Of a stretch of DNA of 64,000 nucleotides, positions 1 to 10,178 are shown one piece after another. The position numbers were made by a program, and so were the translations under genes. Source of the DNA: Brachybacterium huguangmaarense (GTDB lineage Bacteria > Actinomycetota > Actinomycetes > Actinomycetales > Dermabacteraceae). Within the stretch, counting starts at the first letter, position 1. The number at the start of each line of letters is the position of its first letter. Under the pieces are notes generated by a model, which worked only from the letters and a program-made list of their open reading frames with translations, had not been told where the DNA came from and ran no database searches. The DNA is taken from NCBI RefSeq assembly GCF_025725725.1, contig NZ_CP107020.1:992001-1056000 (forward strand), in the 5' to 3' direction.

Positions 1-1496
<1,496 letters not shown>

Positions 1497-1563
1497 GAAC
1501 GTCTGGTGCGTCACGCCCGGCAGGCTCGGGCGTCAGGGGGCCGCGGCGTGCGCGGCGCCGCGA

Positions 1564-1851
1564 TCAGGAGGCGACGAGATCCTGGTAGTCGGGGTGCTTG
1601 TCGATCCAGGCCGCGACGAAGGAGCAGCGCGGCTCGACGGCGAGGGCGCCGTCGGCGCGCACCTGGTCGAGCGCATGGCGGATGATCGCCCCGCCCACGC
1701 CCCGTCCCACGTACTCGGGGAAGACCTTCGTGTGCGGGAAGATCACGGTGCCGCCCACGCGCTGGTACTCGGCGTAGCCGGCGAGCTTGCCGTCGATGTC
1801 GCCTTCGAAGCGGCTCGCGTCCTTGTTGTCGGTGACCACGACGTCGGCCAT
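1564..1851 (-). CDS. Small GNAT-type N-acetyltransferase (COG2388-like)
   Basis: A 95-residue minimal GCN5-related acyltransferase fold. The acetyl-CoA pyrophosphate-binding loop is visible as V-G-R-G-V-G-G-A near residue 50, preceded by the strand TVIFPHTKVFPEY and followed by the helix IIRHALDQVRADG, the arrangement of the short YjdJ-like family. These proteins act in the cytoplasm on unknown amines. Start supported by AGGAGG eight bases upstream. It stands alone between the tetR gene and a divergent methyltransferase. Confidence 0.85.
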   Translation of the reverse strand: MADVVVTDNKDASRFEGDIDGKLAGYAEYQRVGGTVIFPHTKVFPEYVGRGVGGAIIRHALDQVRADGALAVEPRCSFVAAWIDKHPDYQDLVAS

Positions 1852-1983
1852 GGGGTCCTCCTGAGCGGTGGCGAGGGGGCGACGGCGCTCGTGGCCGTCG
1901 CCACATGACGTTCCCTACGATAGGCGCGCTCGCCGGAGGTGGCCGGGACGGTCAGGGGGCGGTCCGGGCGCGATACTGGATCC

Positions 1984-2598
1984 ATGCCCGGACCCGAACG
2001 CAATGTGTGGACCACCGTCGTCGCCGCGAACCCCGGCCATGCCCGCGCCTACGCCCAGCGATGGCGCGACCTCGAGGCGGCGGGACGCGACATCGACGGC
2101 GAGGCCCGCCTGATCGACGCGATGGCCGATCGCGGCAGCCGGATCCTCGACGCCGGCTGCGGCACCGGCCGCGTGGGCGGCTACCTCGCCGCGCGCGGTC
2201 ACGACGTCGTCGGCGTCGACCTCGACGAGCACCTCATCTCCGTGGCCCGTGAGGACCATCCGGGCTCCCGCTGGGAGGTCGGCGACCTCGCGACGTTCAC
2301 TTTGCACGACGCGCAGGGGGCGCCGCTCGCCGTGGACCTCGTGGTGAGCGCGGGCAACGTGATGACCTTTCTCGCCGATGCCGAGCGGGTGCCGGCGCTG
2401 GCGAGGATCCGCGCGCATCTCGCGCCGGGAGGACGCGCTGTGATCGGCTTCCAGACCGCTCGCGGGTACAGCGCCGAGGAGTTCGCCGGCGACGCCGAGC
2501 GGGCCGGGCTCGCGATCTCCCAGCGCTTCGCGAGCTGGCAGCTCGCGCCCTGGACGGACGACACGGGCTTCCTGGTCGCGGTGCTCGTCGCCGGCTGA
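1984..2598 (+). CDS. Class I SAM-dependent methyltransferase
   Basis: A 204-residue Rossmann-fold methyltransferase. Motif I is ILDAGCGTGRVGGYLA (about residue 49), motif II the acidic strand DVVGVDLDEHLI, and the later LAPGGRAVIGFQ is the post-IV strand. Substrate unknown; short single-domain enzymes of this kind methylate small molecules. No Shine-Dalgarno precedes the ATG; GATACT lies six bases upstream, so the messenger is probably leaderless. An upstream in-frame start at 1939 has no support. Monocistronic, divergent from the GNAT gene and convergent with the SMR gene. Confidence 0.85.
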   Translation: MPGPERNVWTTVVAANPGHARAYAQRWRDLEAAGRDIDGEARLIDAMADRGSRILDAGCGTGRVGGYLAARGHDVVGVDLDEHLISVAREDHPGSRWEVGDLATFTLHDAQGAPLAVDLVVSAGNVMTFLADAERVPALARIRAHLAPGGRAVIGFQTARGYSAEEFAGDAERAGLAISQRFASWQLAPWTDDTGFLVAVLVAG

Positions 2599-2678
2599 GC
2601 GCCTCGGGGGCAGCGGCGGGGCGGCGAGGCGCTCTGGCTCCGGGCCACGGCGCCTCGGTCCGTCGGTGCCCCAGCTTC

Positions 2679-2993
2679 TCAGTGCAGCACCTTCAGCCCC
2701 ACGATGCCGCCGATGATCGCCGCGAGGCACACGATCTTGGCGACCGAGATCGCCTCGGCGCCCGTCGCCATCGCGTAGACGACGGTGACGACCGCCCCGA
2801 TGCCGGTCCACACGGCGTACGAGGTGCCGACGGGCAGGGTGCGCATGGCCATCGCGAGGCCGGTCATCGAGGCGAGCAGGGCCACGACGAAGACGATGCT
2901 CGGACCCAGCCGGTGCAGACCCTCGGAGCGGCTGAGAGCGGTGGCCCACACGGCCTCCATGAGGCCGGACAGCACGAGGACGAACCAGGACAT
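2679..2993 (-). CDS. Small multidrug resistance (SMR) exporter, SugE/Gdx-like
   Basis: A 104-residue, four-helix SMR protein that works as a dual-topology dimer. The essential membrane glutamate is present in GLMEAVWATAL (residue 13), followed by the LPVGTSYAVWTGIGAV segment of helix 3. The W-A-x-x-L spacing after the glutamate and the residues after it look more like the SugE/Gdx guanidinium-exporter branch than like EmrE, but I would not insist. AGGAG lies before the ATG at 2993. No partner SMR subunit or regulator is adjacent; a 17-bp palindrome sits just upstream (3016-3032). Confidence 0.85.
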   Translation of the reverse strand: MSWFVLVLSGLMEAVWATALSRSEGLHRLGPSIVFVVALLASMTGLAMAMRTLPVGTSYAVWTGIGAVVTVVYAMATGAEAISVAKIVCLAAIIGGIVGLKVLH

Positions 2994-3015
2994 CGGGGCT
3001 CCTGTGACGGATCGA

Positions 3016-3032
3016 GGACGGACGGTCCGTCC
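3016..3032. promoter_or_regulatory. 17-bp palindrome upstream of the SMR exporter (candidate operator)
   Basis: GGACGGAC and GTCCGTCC arms (8 bp each) around a single central base, lying 23 bp before the SMR start and immediately downstream of a -10-like CATGAT on the minus strand. This is the shape of a TetR-type operator in roadblock position. No cognate regulator gene is next to it, so the binder is unknown. Confidence 0.55.
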
Positions 3033-3145
3033 ATCATGCCCGGTCCGGACACCCTGGTCCGGGCACTCCCCGGCGGGGCGCCGCGGGGCCCGGGACCGCG
3101 CCGGTGCGCCGCGGCCGGCCGCGGCGGCGCGCTACGGTCGAGGTC

Positions 3146-3853
3146 ATGAGCACCCCGAGCCCCACTCCCGATCTGCGCGGCCCCGACCCGCGGATCCCGA
3201 CCGTCACCCCGGCGACCCGTGAGATCGAGCGCTCCGCCGAGCGCTGGACGCGGCTGCCCCGGGAGGGGGAGCGGGTGGTGCTGCTCCTCCACGGGCTGGG
3301 CAGCTCCGAGGACGACCTGATCTCCCTCGCGCCCTTCCTGCCCCAGGGCCTCGTGTACGTGTCGCTGCGCGGCATCCACCGCTACGGACCCGGCTGGGCA
3401 TGGCTCGGGCATCCCGTCGACGCGGCGGACCGCACGCTGCTCGAGGCATCGGCCGAGGCGGTCGAACGGTGGATCGGCGATCTCGAGCACGGCACGGTCG
3501 TGGGAGCCGTCGGGTTCTCCCAGGGCGCGATGCTCGCCCTCGAGCTGCTGCGCCGCCGTCCGGCCTCGCTCGACTGGGTGGCCCAGCTGTCCGGCGGACC
3601 CTTCCCGGCACGGCTGCCCGGCGACGAGGAGCTCGCCCGTCGCCGGCCGCCCGTGCTGTGGGGCCACGGCGGCCTGGACCCGCTGTTCGACGCCGCGCTC
3701 GAGACGCAGGTGCGGCAGTGGCTCGAGGCCCACGTCGACGTGACCGAGGAGCGCTCGCCGCTGCTCGGCCACGGCGTCGACGAGCAGGTGCTCGGCGCGC
3801 TCGCCGCCTTCATCGCCGAGCGCGAGACGGCGGCGAGCGGCCGGGCGTCCTGA
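3146..3853 (+). CDS. Alpha/beta hydrolase, phospholipase/carboxylesterase family
   Basis: A 235-residue serine hydrolase of the COG0400 (YpfH/EstB-like) group, expected to cleave carboxyl esters in the cytoplasm. The nucleophile elbow is GFSQGAM (about residue 127), the acid is in GHGGLDPLFD and the histidine in LLGHGVDEQ, in the right order and spacing; LLLHGLGSSEDD near residue 49 forms the oxyanion region. The ATG at 3146 is preceded by TACGGT seven bases upstream, so a leaderless transcript is likely. An upstream in-frame ATG at 3104 has no promoter or RBS support. It converges with the sugar-kinase gene. Confidence 0.88.
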   Translation: MSTPSPTPDLRGPDPRIPTVTPATREIERSAERWTRLPREGERVVLLLHGLGSSEDDLISLAPFLPQGLVYVSLRGIHRYGPGWAWLGHPVDAADRTLLEASAEAVERWIGDLEHGTVVGAVGFSQGAMLALELLRRRPASLDWVAQLSGGPFPARLPGDEELARRRPPVLWGHGGLDPLFDAALETQVRQWLEAHVDVTEERSPLLGHGVDEQVLGALAAFIAERETAASGRAS

Positions 3854-3874
3854 CGAGGGCCGGCCGCGGCGCCG

Positions 3875-5371
3875 TCAGGCCAGGTCGGCGAGCTTCTCGA
3901 AGCGGGCGAGGCGCTCGCGGTAGTACCCGGCGCGCCCCGCGACCGGCTCCACACGGCGGGTGACGGGGGCGGGCGCCACACCGGTCTCACCGATCGCCTC
4001 GAGCGCGAGCAACGCGACGCCGCGCATCGTCGACCGGGAGACGTCGATGTGGTCGATCGGGGTGTCGAGCGCGTCGGCCAGGATCTGCAGCCACTCCGGC
4101 ACGGCACCCGTCATGCCCCCGGACAGCACGATCCGCTCGGGCGGGCCGCTGATCTCGCGGAGCTGATCGGCGATCCGCAGGAACGACAGGGCGATGCCCT
4201 CCATCGCTCCGCGCAGGATCTCCTCGGGCGTCGTCGAGGCGCTCACGCCGGCGAAGATCGCTCGGGCGGCATCGCGCCAGCCGGTGCCGCGCTCGCCCGA
4301 GAGGAAGGGGACGACGAGCGGGGTGGTCCCGACCGGCGGCGCCTCGAACAGCGTCCGGGTGTCGATCGCGGTGGGCTCGTCGGGCAGGGCGAACGTCGCG
4401 TGCACGTACTCGAGGACGCGCCCGCAGTCGCTCATCGCCGAGCCGACCAGGGTGCGCTCGCCGTCCACGCGGTAGGCCCACAGGCCGGTGGGGAGGCGTG
4501 GCACCTCGTCGTCCACGAGCACGCGGATCGCGCCCGAGGTGGCCGTCGAGATCCCCCACGTGGAGGTGCCCGCCGTGCCGATGCCGATGTTCGCGCCGAG
4601 GCCGTCACCGACCACGGGCATCCAGCGAGCGCCCTCCACCTGCGGGAACTCGTGGGCCAGGAGGCACGAGGCGGGAACGCGGGGGCCGTCGGCCGGGTCG
4701 AGCGGGGCGCCGAGCAGCTCGGGGCCGATGCCTGCCGCCTCGAGCAGCTCGGGCACGTACTGCCCGGTGCGGCGGTCGAGCATCCCGCCCCAGGCGGCGG
4801 CGGCCGTGCCGATCGCGGGCTCGCCCAGGAGGCGATGGGCCACGTACTCGCCGAGCGCCATGAAACGCGCGGACCGCGCGAACACGTCGGGGTGCTGCTC
4901 GCGCAGCCAGATCAGACGCGGCGTGAGGAAGGAGGAGTGGATCCGGGCACCGGTGCGGTCGTGCAGCCGGATCAGGGCGTCCGGCCCGAGGGACTCGCGC
5001 AGCGCGGCCGCCTGGTCGCGGCAGCGGGTGTCGGCGTAGGTGATGCACGGGGTGAGCGCATCGCCCTGGGCGTCGACCGCAACGAGCGACGAGGCGAAGG
5101 TGTCGACACCGATGCCGGCGACGGGCTCCTCGAAGCCGTCGAGCACGTCGGCCATGGCCTCGAGGAGCTCGTCGACCACCTGGTCGGCGTCGATCGTCGA
5201 GGTGCCGTCGGCTGCGGTCGTGAAGGCATGGAGCACCTTGCAGTGCCGCTTGCCCACCTCGCGTCCCGTCGCGTCGTACACGGCGGCGCGGGATCCGCCC
5301 GAGCCCACGTCGAGCCCGATCACGTAGGGGCCGGCGGCTTGGTCAGGGCGGATCGAGAAACGAGGTGTCAC
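3875..5371 (-). CDS. FGGY-family carbohydrate kinase (xylulokinase/gluconokinase-like)
   Basis: A 498-residue ATP-dependent sugar kinase with two actin-like domains. The N-terminal phosphate-1 loop is IGLDVGSGGSRAAVYD, the catalytic aspartate region GIGVDTFASS/YADTR, and the C-terminal adenosine motif is IVLSGGMTGAVPEW, as in FGGY enzymes. Substrate is not evident; the overall look fits gluconate or pentulose kinases. I place the start at a GTG (5371) because AAGGAGG lies at optimum distance, rather than at an ATG 24 bases upstream that has no RBS. A -10-like TATCCT is found on the minus strand upstream. No transporter or isomerase is adjacent. Confidence 0.87.
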   Translation of the reverse strand: MTPRFSIRPDQAAGPYVIGLDVGSGGSRAAVYDATGREVGKRHCKVLHAFTTAADGTSTIDADQVVDELLEAMADVLDGFEEPVAGIGVDTFASSLVAVDAQGDALTPCITYADTRCRDQAAALRESLGPDALIRLHDRTGARIHSSFLTPRLIWLREQHPDVFARSARFMALGEYVAHRLLGEPAIGTAAAAWGGMLDRRTGQYVPELLEAAGIGPELLGAPLDPADGPRVPASCLLAHEFPQVEGARWMPVVGDGLGANIGIGTAGTSTWGISTATSGAIRVLVDDEVPRLPTGLWAYRVDGERTLVGSAMSDCGRVLEYVHATFALPDEPTAIDTRTLFEAPPVGTTPLVVPFLSGERGTGWRDAARAIFAGVSASTTPEEILRGAMEGIALSFLRIADQLREISGPPERIVLSGGMTGAVPEWLQILADALDTPIDHIDVSRSTMRGVALLALEAIGETGVAPAPVTRRVEPVAGRAGYYRERLARFEKLADLA

Positions 5372-5489
5372 GGGGGCCTCCTTGTCCGGGTGCACAGAGC
5401 GCCCTCAGGATACGGAGTGCGCCCATGGCCGCGGCCGGTGTCCGTCCAGGGGAGCCGCCGACCGCGGCCCGGTCACGGGGCCGTGCGCG

Positions 5490-6428
5490 TCACGGCATCG
5501 GCGAGCCGCCGTTGACGTGCAGGGTCTCCCCGAGCACGTAGCTGGACTCCGAGCTCGCGAGGAACACATACGCGGGGGCGAGCTCGGTGGGCTGGCCGGC
5601 ACGGCCCAGCGGCGTCGACTTCCCGAACTCCGGCAGCGCCTCCTTGGGCTGGCCGTCGGACACCTGCAGGGGCGTCCAGATGGGCCCGGGCGCCACGGCG
5701 TTCACACGGATCCCCTTGGGGGCGAGCTGCTGCGCGAGCCCCTTGGAGAAGGTGTTGATCGCGGCCTTCGTCGTGGCGTAGTCCAGCAGGGTCGGTGAGG
5801 GCTGATAGGCCTGGACCGACGTCGTGTTCACGATGGTCGCGCCGGGCTGCAGGTGCTTGAGGGCCGCCTTGACGATCCGGAACTGGGCGAGGATGTTCAC
5901 CTCGAACGTGTCGGTGATCTGCTCGTCGCTCAGGTCCTCGATGTTGTCGACGGCGATCTGCTTGCCGGCGTTGTTGACGAGGATGTCGAGCCCGCCGAGG
6001 GCCTCCGCCGCGTCGTCGGGGAGCTTCTCGCACACCGCGCGGTCGGACAGATCGCCCGGGAGCAGGACGGCCTTGCGCCCGGCGGCCTCGATGATGTCCC
6101 GCACCCGCTCCGCGTCCTCCTGCTCGACGGGAAGGTAGTTGAGGGCCACGTCGGCGCCCTCGCGTGCGAAGGCCACGGCCACGGCGGCGCCGATGCCGGA
6201 GTCGGAGCCGGTGATGAGCGCCTTGCGGCCGTTGAGGCGGCCGGTGCCGCGGTACGAGTGCTCACCGATGTCCGAGAGCGGACGCAGGTCGACGTCGAGG
6301 CCCGGCTCCGGCTGATCCTGCTTCGGGGGCGTGATGTCCGGGTACCGGGTCACCGGGTTCTGCAGGGTGAGCTGGTCGGTCGTGGTGTCGTGGGCGTCCT
6401 GGGCGGCGGTGGAGCGGTCGTCGGTCAT
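5490..6428 (-). CDS. Short-chain dehydrogenase/reductase (YhdF/YghA-like)
   Basis: A 312-residue NAD(P)-dependent oxidoreductase. A roughly 60-residue hydrophilic N-terminal extension (LQNPVTRYP, RPLSDIGEHSY) precedes the Rossmann motif ITGSDSGIG at residues 72-80; the NNAG motif and the YATTK catalytic pair follow. That extension and the ending NGGSPMP are typical of the general-stress SDR group often annotated as glucose-1-dehydrogenase-like. Start set by GGAGGT ten bases before the ATG at 6428; the longer reading frame lacks an RBS. Transcribed alone toward the sugar-kinase gene's promoter. Confidence 0.9.
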   Translation of the reverse strand: MTDDRSTAAQDAHDTTTDQLTLQNPVTRYPDITPPKQDQPEPGLDVDLRPLSDIGEHSYRGTGRLNGRKALITGSDSGIGAAVAVAFAREGADVALNYLPVEQEDAERVRDIIEAAGRKAVLLPGDLSDRAVCEKLPDDAAEALGGLDILVNNAGKQIAVDNIEDLSDEQITDTFEVNILAQFRIVKAALKHLQPGATIVNTTSVQAYQPSPTLLDYATTKAAINTFSKGLAQQLAPKGIRVNAVAPGPIWTPLQVSDGQPKEALPEFGKSTPLGRAGQPTELAPAYVFLASSESSYVLGETLHVNGGSPMP

Positions 6429-6547
6429 CGAAATACCTCCGGGGTGTCGTGACGGATCGGTGCCGCCATCGTCTCGATCCGGCGTGCGCGAGGGCAACGT
6501 TGGCTACCGGGTGGTCCGGTTCGCGGCGCGGACGGGCCGGCGTCGGG

Positions 6548-7429
6548 TCAGCCCTTGAGCCCGCTCCCGAGGTCGGCCGCCCGGAAGTGCCGCTGGAGAG
6601 CCGCGAAGACGACGACCACCGGCAGGGCGAGCGCGAGGGCACCGGCGAGGATCGCCCCGTTGGGGTTGGGCATGGTGGTGGCGACGTTGGTGATGAAGTT
6701 CGCCAGGCCCACCGCGAGCGGCTGCAGAGCGGTGTCCTTGGTGATGAGGAAGGGCCACAGGAACTCGTTCCACGGGCCGATGAACGTCACCAGCACCACG
6801 GTCGCGATCGCCGGCCGCACGAGGGGCGCGGCGATGGTCAGCATGATCCGCAGCTCCCCGGCGCCGTCGATGCGGGCGGCCTCGAACAGGGAGTCGGGGA
6901 CCGTGAGGAAGTACTGGCGGAAGATGAACACGGCGGTGGTGTTGACCAGGAACGGCAGCACCATCCCCAGGTAGCTGTCGCCCAGGCCGTACATCCCGGC
7001 CACCTGGATGTACAGCGGGATCATCAGCAGCTGGAACGGGATCATCTGCACCGCGAGCATCGCCGCGAACAGTGCCCCCCTGCCCCGCCAGCGCAGCCGG
7101 GCCAGTGCGTACCCGGCGGGCAGGCCGAGCACGAGGGTCCCCGCCACCGCGCCCCCGGTGACGATGAAGGAGTTCAGAAGTCCGCGCAGCAGATCGACCC
7201 GCTCATCGACCAGCACGACGTTCTGGACGGTCCAGTCGCCGGTGGGCACGAGCGCGGCCGGCGTGTTCGTGGGGCTCGCCTGGAAGGCACCGACCGCCAT
7301 CACGTAGAACGGCAGCACGAAGGCGAGGGCTGCGAGGATCAGCGCCGCCGCGAGCAGCAGCGGATGCCGACGACGAGCGGGGAGTCGTCGTGCACCCCTG
7401 TCATCCCTCGGAGTGCGTCGTGTGCTCAT
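6548..7429 (-). CDS. Carbohydrate ABC transporter permease (MalG/UgpE type)
   Basis: A 293-residue inner-membrane permease with six predicted helices. The ATP-binding-subunit contact loop (EAA motif) is visible as EAARIDGAGELRIMLTIAAPLVRPA, the signature of CUT1 sugar permeases. It is the last gene of an apparent operon; the ATG at 7429 lies one base after the stop of the partner permease with GGGAG upstream. With the partner it forms the channel for the lipoprotein encoded upstream. No ATPase gene is in the cluster, so a shared MsmK/UgpC-type ATPase from elsewhere is presumably used. Confidence 0.92.
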   Translation of the reverse strand: MSTRRTPRDDRGARRLPARRRHPLLLAAALILAALAFVLPFYVMAVGAFQASPTNTPAALVPTGDWTVQNVVLVDERVDLLRGLLNSFIVTGGAVAGTLVLGLPAGYALARLRWRGRGALFAAMLAVQMIPFQLLMIPLYIQVAGMYGLGDSYLGMVLPFLVNTTAVFIFRQYFLTVPDSLFEAARIDGAGELRIMLTIAAPLVRPAIATVVLVTFIGPWNEFLWPFLITKDTALQPLAVGLANFITNVATTMPNPNGAILAGALALALPVVVVFAALQRHFRAADLGSGLKG

Positions 7430-7430
7430 C

Positions 7431-8330
7431 TCACCGCTCCCTCGTCACGCGGGCCATCACCAGGGACAGGACACCGACCGCCATCACCAGCAGCACCCCG
7501 ATCGCGGAGGCCGCGTCCGGGTTCCCCTGCTGCAGGGCCTTCTGATAGATCAGCAGCACGGGGGTGGTCGAGGCCCCGTTGGGGCCGCCGCCCGCGGTGA
7601 GCAGGTACGGCTCCGTGAACAGGTTGGCCCCGAAGACCAGCGCGAGGACGAGGACGAGCACCGTCACCGGCCGGACCCCGGGCACGGTGACGTGGCGGAA
7701 CCGCTGCACCACGCCGGCTCCGTCGACCTCGGCTGCCTCGTAGAGCTCCTGCGGGATCGACTGGATCGCCGCGAGGTACAGCAGGATGTAGAACCCGAGC
7801 TGCTTCCACGTGGAGTACAGGGCGATCGTCGGCATCGCGAGGTTCGAGTTCACGAGCCACGACGGGTCGGGGGCCAGCGGCCCCAGGACCGTGTTGACGA
7901 GCCCGTCGGCGCTGAACAGGAGCATCCACACCCCGATCAGCGACACCGAGGCGGTGATGTAGGGCAGGTAGAAGGCGACGCGGAACACCGAGGCGAAACG
8001 GACCACGCCGTTCAGGGCGCTCGCGAGCACGAGGGCGAGCATCAGGGTCAGGGGCACGTTGATCACGAGGTAGACGCCGAGGTTCCCGAAGGAGCGTCGG
8101 ACCTCCGGGTCGCTCAGCGCCTGCCGGAAGTTCGCCAGACCCACGAAGGGGTGGTCGACCTGCGCGGTGGGAGCCGTGAAGACGACGTCGTGGAAGGCCA
8201 TCCACACCGCGTAGGCGAAGGGCCAGGCCATCACCAGCAGCAGGAACAGGACGTAGGGGCCGGCCAGCAGGTTGCCGATGGGCTGGAGCCGACGTCGGGG
8301 CCGCCGGCGAGCTGAGTATGCCGTGCTCAT
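7431..8330 (-). CDS. Carbohydrate ABC transporter permease (MalF/UgpA type)
   Basis: A 299-residue permease with six transmembrane helices and the EAA loop EAAEVDGAGVVQRFRHVTVPGVRPV. The N-terminus is a short basic tail (RRRPRRRLQ) before the first helix. Its ATG at 8330 overlaps the stop of the solute-binding protein gene (ATGA), and the next permease follows after one base, so the three are co-translated. Substrate is probably an oligosaccharide or glycoside by family membership (CUT1), but no adjacent glycosidase tells which. Confidence 0.92.
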   Translation of the reverse strand: MSTAYSARRRPRRRLQPIGNLLAGPYVLFLLLVMAWPFAYAVWMAFHDVVFTAPTAQVDHPFVGLANFRQALSDPEVRRSFGNLGVYLVINVPLTLMLALVLASALNGVVRFASVFRVAFYLPYITASVSLIGVWMLLFSADGLVNTVLGPLAPDPSWLVNSNLAMPTIALYSTWKQLGFYILLYLAAIQSIPQELYEAAEVDGAGVVQRFRHVTVPGVRPVTVLVLVLALVFGANLFTEPYLLTAGGGPNGASTTPVLLIYQKALQQGNPDAASAIGVLLVMAVGVLSLVMARVTRER

Positions 8331-9634
8331 CCGCGGACCTCCACGAGCTGGTCGATGGATCTCGCGACGTCCGTGAACGCGTCCTCGACCGATTCCTCCG
8401 CGAAGATCACGGAGGACGAGAACGCGCCGCGGAAGCGCTGCCACACCTCGATCGAGTTGGGGATCAGCGGGACGTCGACGGTGCGGGCCGCCTGGGCGCC
8501 GTACCCCGCGTACAGGGCGTTGGCCGCGAAGTAGTCGGGGAAGGCGCTCAGCAGATCCTGACGCAGCGGCATCTGCCCGGAGATCTCCAGGAACGCCCCG
8601 TCCTGCTCGAGGGAGGTCGCGAAGCGGATGACGTCCCACGCGGTCGCCCGATGGCGGCAGGTGGTGAACATTCCAATGTTCTTGGAGTCGGCGAAGGTGA
8701 CGACCTCGTCGGCCGGGCGGCCCTGCGCGGTGGGCACGGGCATGAAGCCGACATCGATGAGGTCGCGATAGGCGGCCACCGCCCAGGGGCCGGTGATCTG
8801 CATGGCGGTCGCGGAGGTGCCCATGGCGTCGTCCACGGACCTCTCCCGTGGTGCGAGGCCCTCGCGGTACAGGTCTTCCCAGAACCGGGCGACGCCCAGC
8901 CCCGCGTCGCCGTCGAACTGGGCGCTCCCGTCCTCGACGAGGCGGGTGCCGCCCGTCTCGGCGAGGAAGAGGGGGTAGAAGTCGTACCAGGGGTTGTAGA
9001 ACTCGCTGCCGGGATTGGGCCAGATCGCCGACGGGGCGGCGCCCGACTGCACGAGCGCCCGCGCGCCGGCGAGGAACGCCTCATGGGTCCCCATGCCGGG
9101 GTGCTCGGGGTCGAGGCCGGCGGCGGCGAAGAGCCCCTTGTTGTACATGATCATCACCGGTCCCGTCTTCCACGGCAGGACGTAGTGGGCGCCGTCGATG
9201 CGGAACTGGTCGACGCGGTCGGCACCGGTGCGGTCGGCCATGTACGCCTCGGCACCCTCGAAGCCCGTGAGGTCGACCATGCCGCCCGAGCGCGCCCACA
9301 TCGGCAAGGGCGCGAGGGCCACTCCGAACAGCAGGTCCGGCGTGGTGCCGGCGGTGATGGCCGCGGTGATGACCTCCTCCGAGCTGCGCCCGGCGGGGAT
9401 CTCCTGCATGCGGATGGGCTCCTCCGGGTGCGCCTGGTTCCACTGCTCGACGATCCCGCCTCCCCACCGCAGCTCGAACTGGTCGTAGGAGAACCACACG
9501 GTGATCGGGCCGCGGGAGTCCCGGGCGGTCTCGGCGTCGACACCGCTCGAGCGGGCGCAGCCGGCGGCGCCGAGCAGCGGCAGGGCGAGTGCCCCCGCGA
9601 GCGCGCGGCGGGGGACGGACGGGACCGTGGTCGG
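8327..9634 (-). CDS. Extracellular sugar-binding lipoprotein of the ABC transporter
   Basis: A 435-residue family-1 solute-binding protein. The N-terminus has arginines, a hydrophobic stretch ALAGALALPLLG and the lipobox GAAGC, so the mature protein is a lipid-anchored receptor. Binding-protein features include FSYDQFELRWGGGIVEQWNQ and the later PWKTGPVMIMYNKGLFAAAG and NIGMFTT blocks. I prefer a GTG start at 9634 (GAGGGGG just upstream, normal signal length); an in-frame ATG at 9670 would overlap the preceding gene by 14 bases. Followed directly by both permeases. Confidence 0.88.
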   Translation of the reverse strand, partial: PTTVPSVPRRALAGALALPLLGAAGCARSSGVDAETARDSRGPITVWFSYDQFELRWGGGIVEQWNQAHPEEPIRMQEIPAGRSSEEVITAAITAGTTPDLLFGVALAPLPMWARSGGMVDLTGFEGAEAYMADRTGADRVDQFRIDGAHYVLPWKTGPVMIMYNKGLFAAAGLDPEHPGMGTHEAFLAGARALVQSGAAPSAIWPNPGSEFYNPWYDFYPLFLAETGGTRLVEDGSAQFDGDAGLGVARFWEDLYREGLAPRERSVDDAMGTSATAMQITGPWAVAAYRDLIDVGFMPVPTAQGRPADEVVTFADSKNIGMFTTCRHRATAWDVIRFATSLEQDGAFLEISGQMPLRQDLLSAFPDYFAANALYAGYGAQAARTVDVPLIPNSIEVWQRFRGAFSSSVIFAEESVEDAFTDVARSIDQLVEVRG

Positions 9635-9656
9635 CACGGCGCCCCCTCGCCGCGCC

Positions 9657-10178
9657 TCACTCCGGCGCATGGACCTCGAGCCCCAGCTGCGCCGCGTACG
9701 CCTCGTTGAGCTCGACCCAGCCGTAGGCCATCGCGTCCATGCCGATGATCCGCTCCTGGTCCTCGCCGTCGAGCAGGGCGTCGAGCACGCCGAGGCAGAC
9801 CTGCCAGCCTGCCGCGGACAGGGGCGCCAGGTCCGGCCGCACCAGCCGCATCTGCACGACCAGGCGGCCGTCCTCGATCGCCCACTCGATGACGTCGTCG
9901 CCCCAGCGGTGGGTCAGCGCACGTCCGTCCGCGATGGCCAGCACGTCGGCCGCGACGGGATCCGCCTCGGGGGTCTCCCGCGACAGTGCCGGTCCCACGC
10001 TCGTGAGCGGGCGCTCCGGCACCACCGGCGACCAGCGCTGCAGCACCTCGGGGTCGGTGACGGCCTGCCACAGCTCCTCGGCCGAGCCGCCGAGATCCGC
10101 CTCGAGGATCAGGGGCTCGTCGGCCAGCTCGACCGTGACCGGCAGGGTGCGGATCCGGGTGGCGATGCCGGTGGTCAT
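9657..10178 (-). CDS. SRPBCC/AHSA1-domain protein
   Basis: A 173-residue START-like fold protein: LILEADLGGSAEELWQAVTDPEVLQRWSP at the N-terminus and a C-terminal helix region GWQVCLGVLDALLDGED are the signature of Aha1-type SRPBCC proteins, which bind hydrophobic ligands or partners in the cytoplasm. Function unknown. Its ATG overlaps the stop of the large tricorn-like gene (ATGA) and the lipoprotein gene follows within about 20 bases, so it sits mid-operon between a protease and a sugar importer, an unusual position. Confidence 0.85.
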   Translation of the reverse strand: MTTGIATRIRTLPVTVELADEPLILEADLGGSAEELWQAVTDPEVLQRWSPVVPERPLTSVGPALSRETPEADPVAADVLAIADGRALTHRWGDDVIEWAIEDGRLVVQMRLVRPDLAPLSAAGWQVCLGVLDALLDGEDQERIIGMDAMAYGWVELNEAYAAQLGLEVHAPE

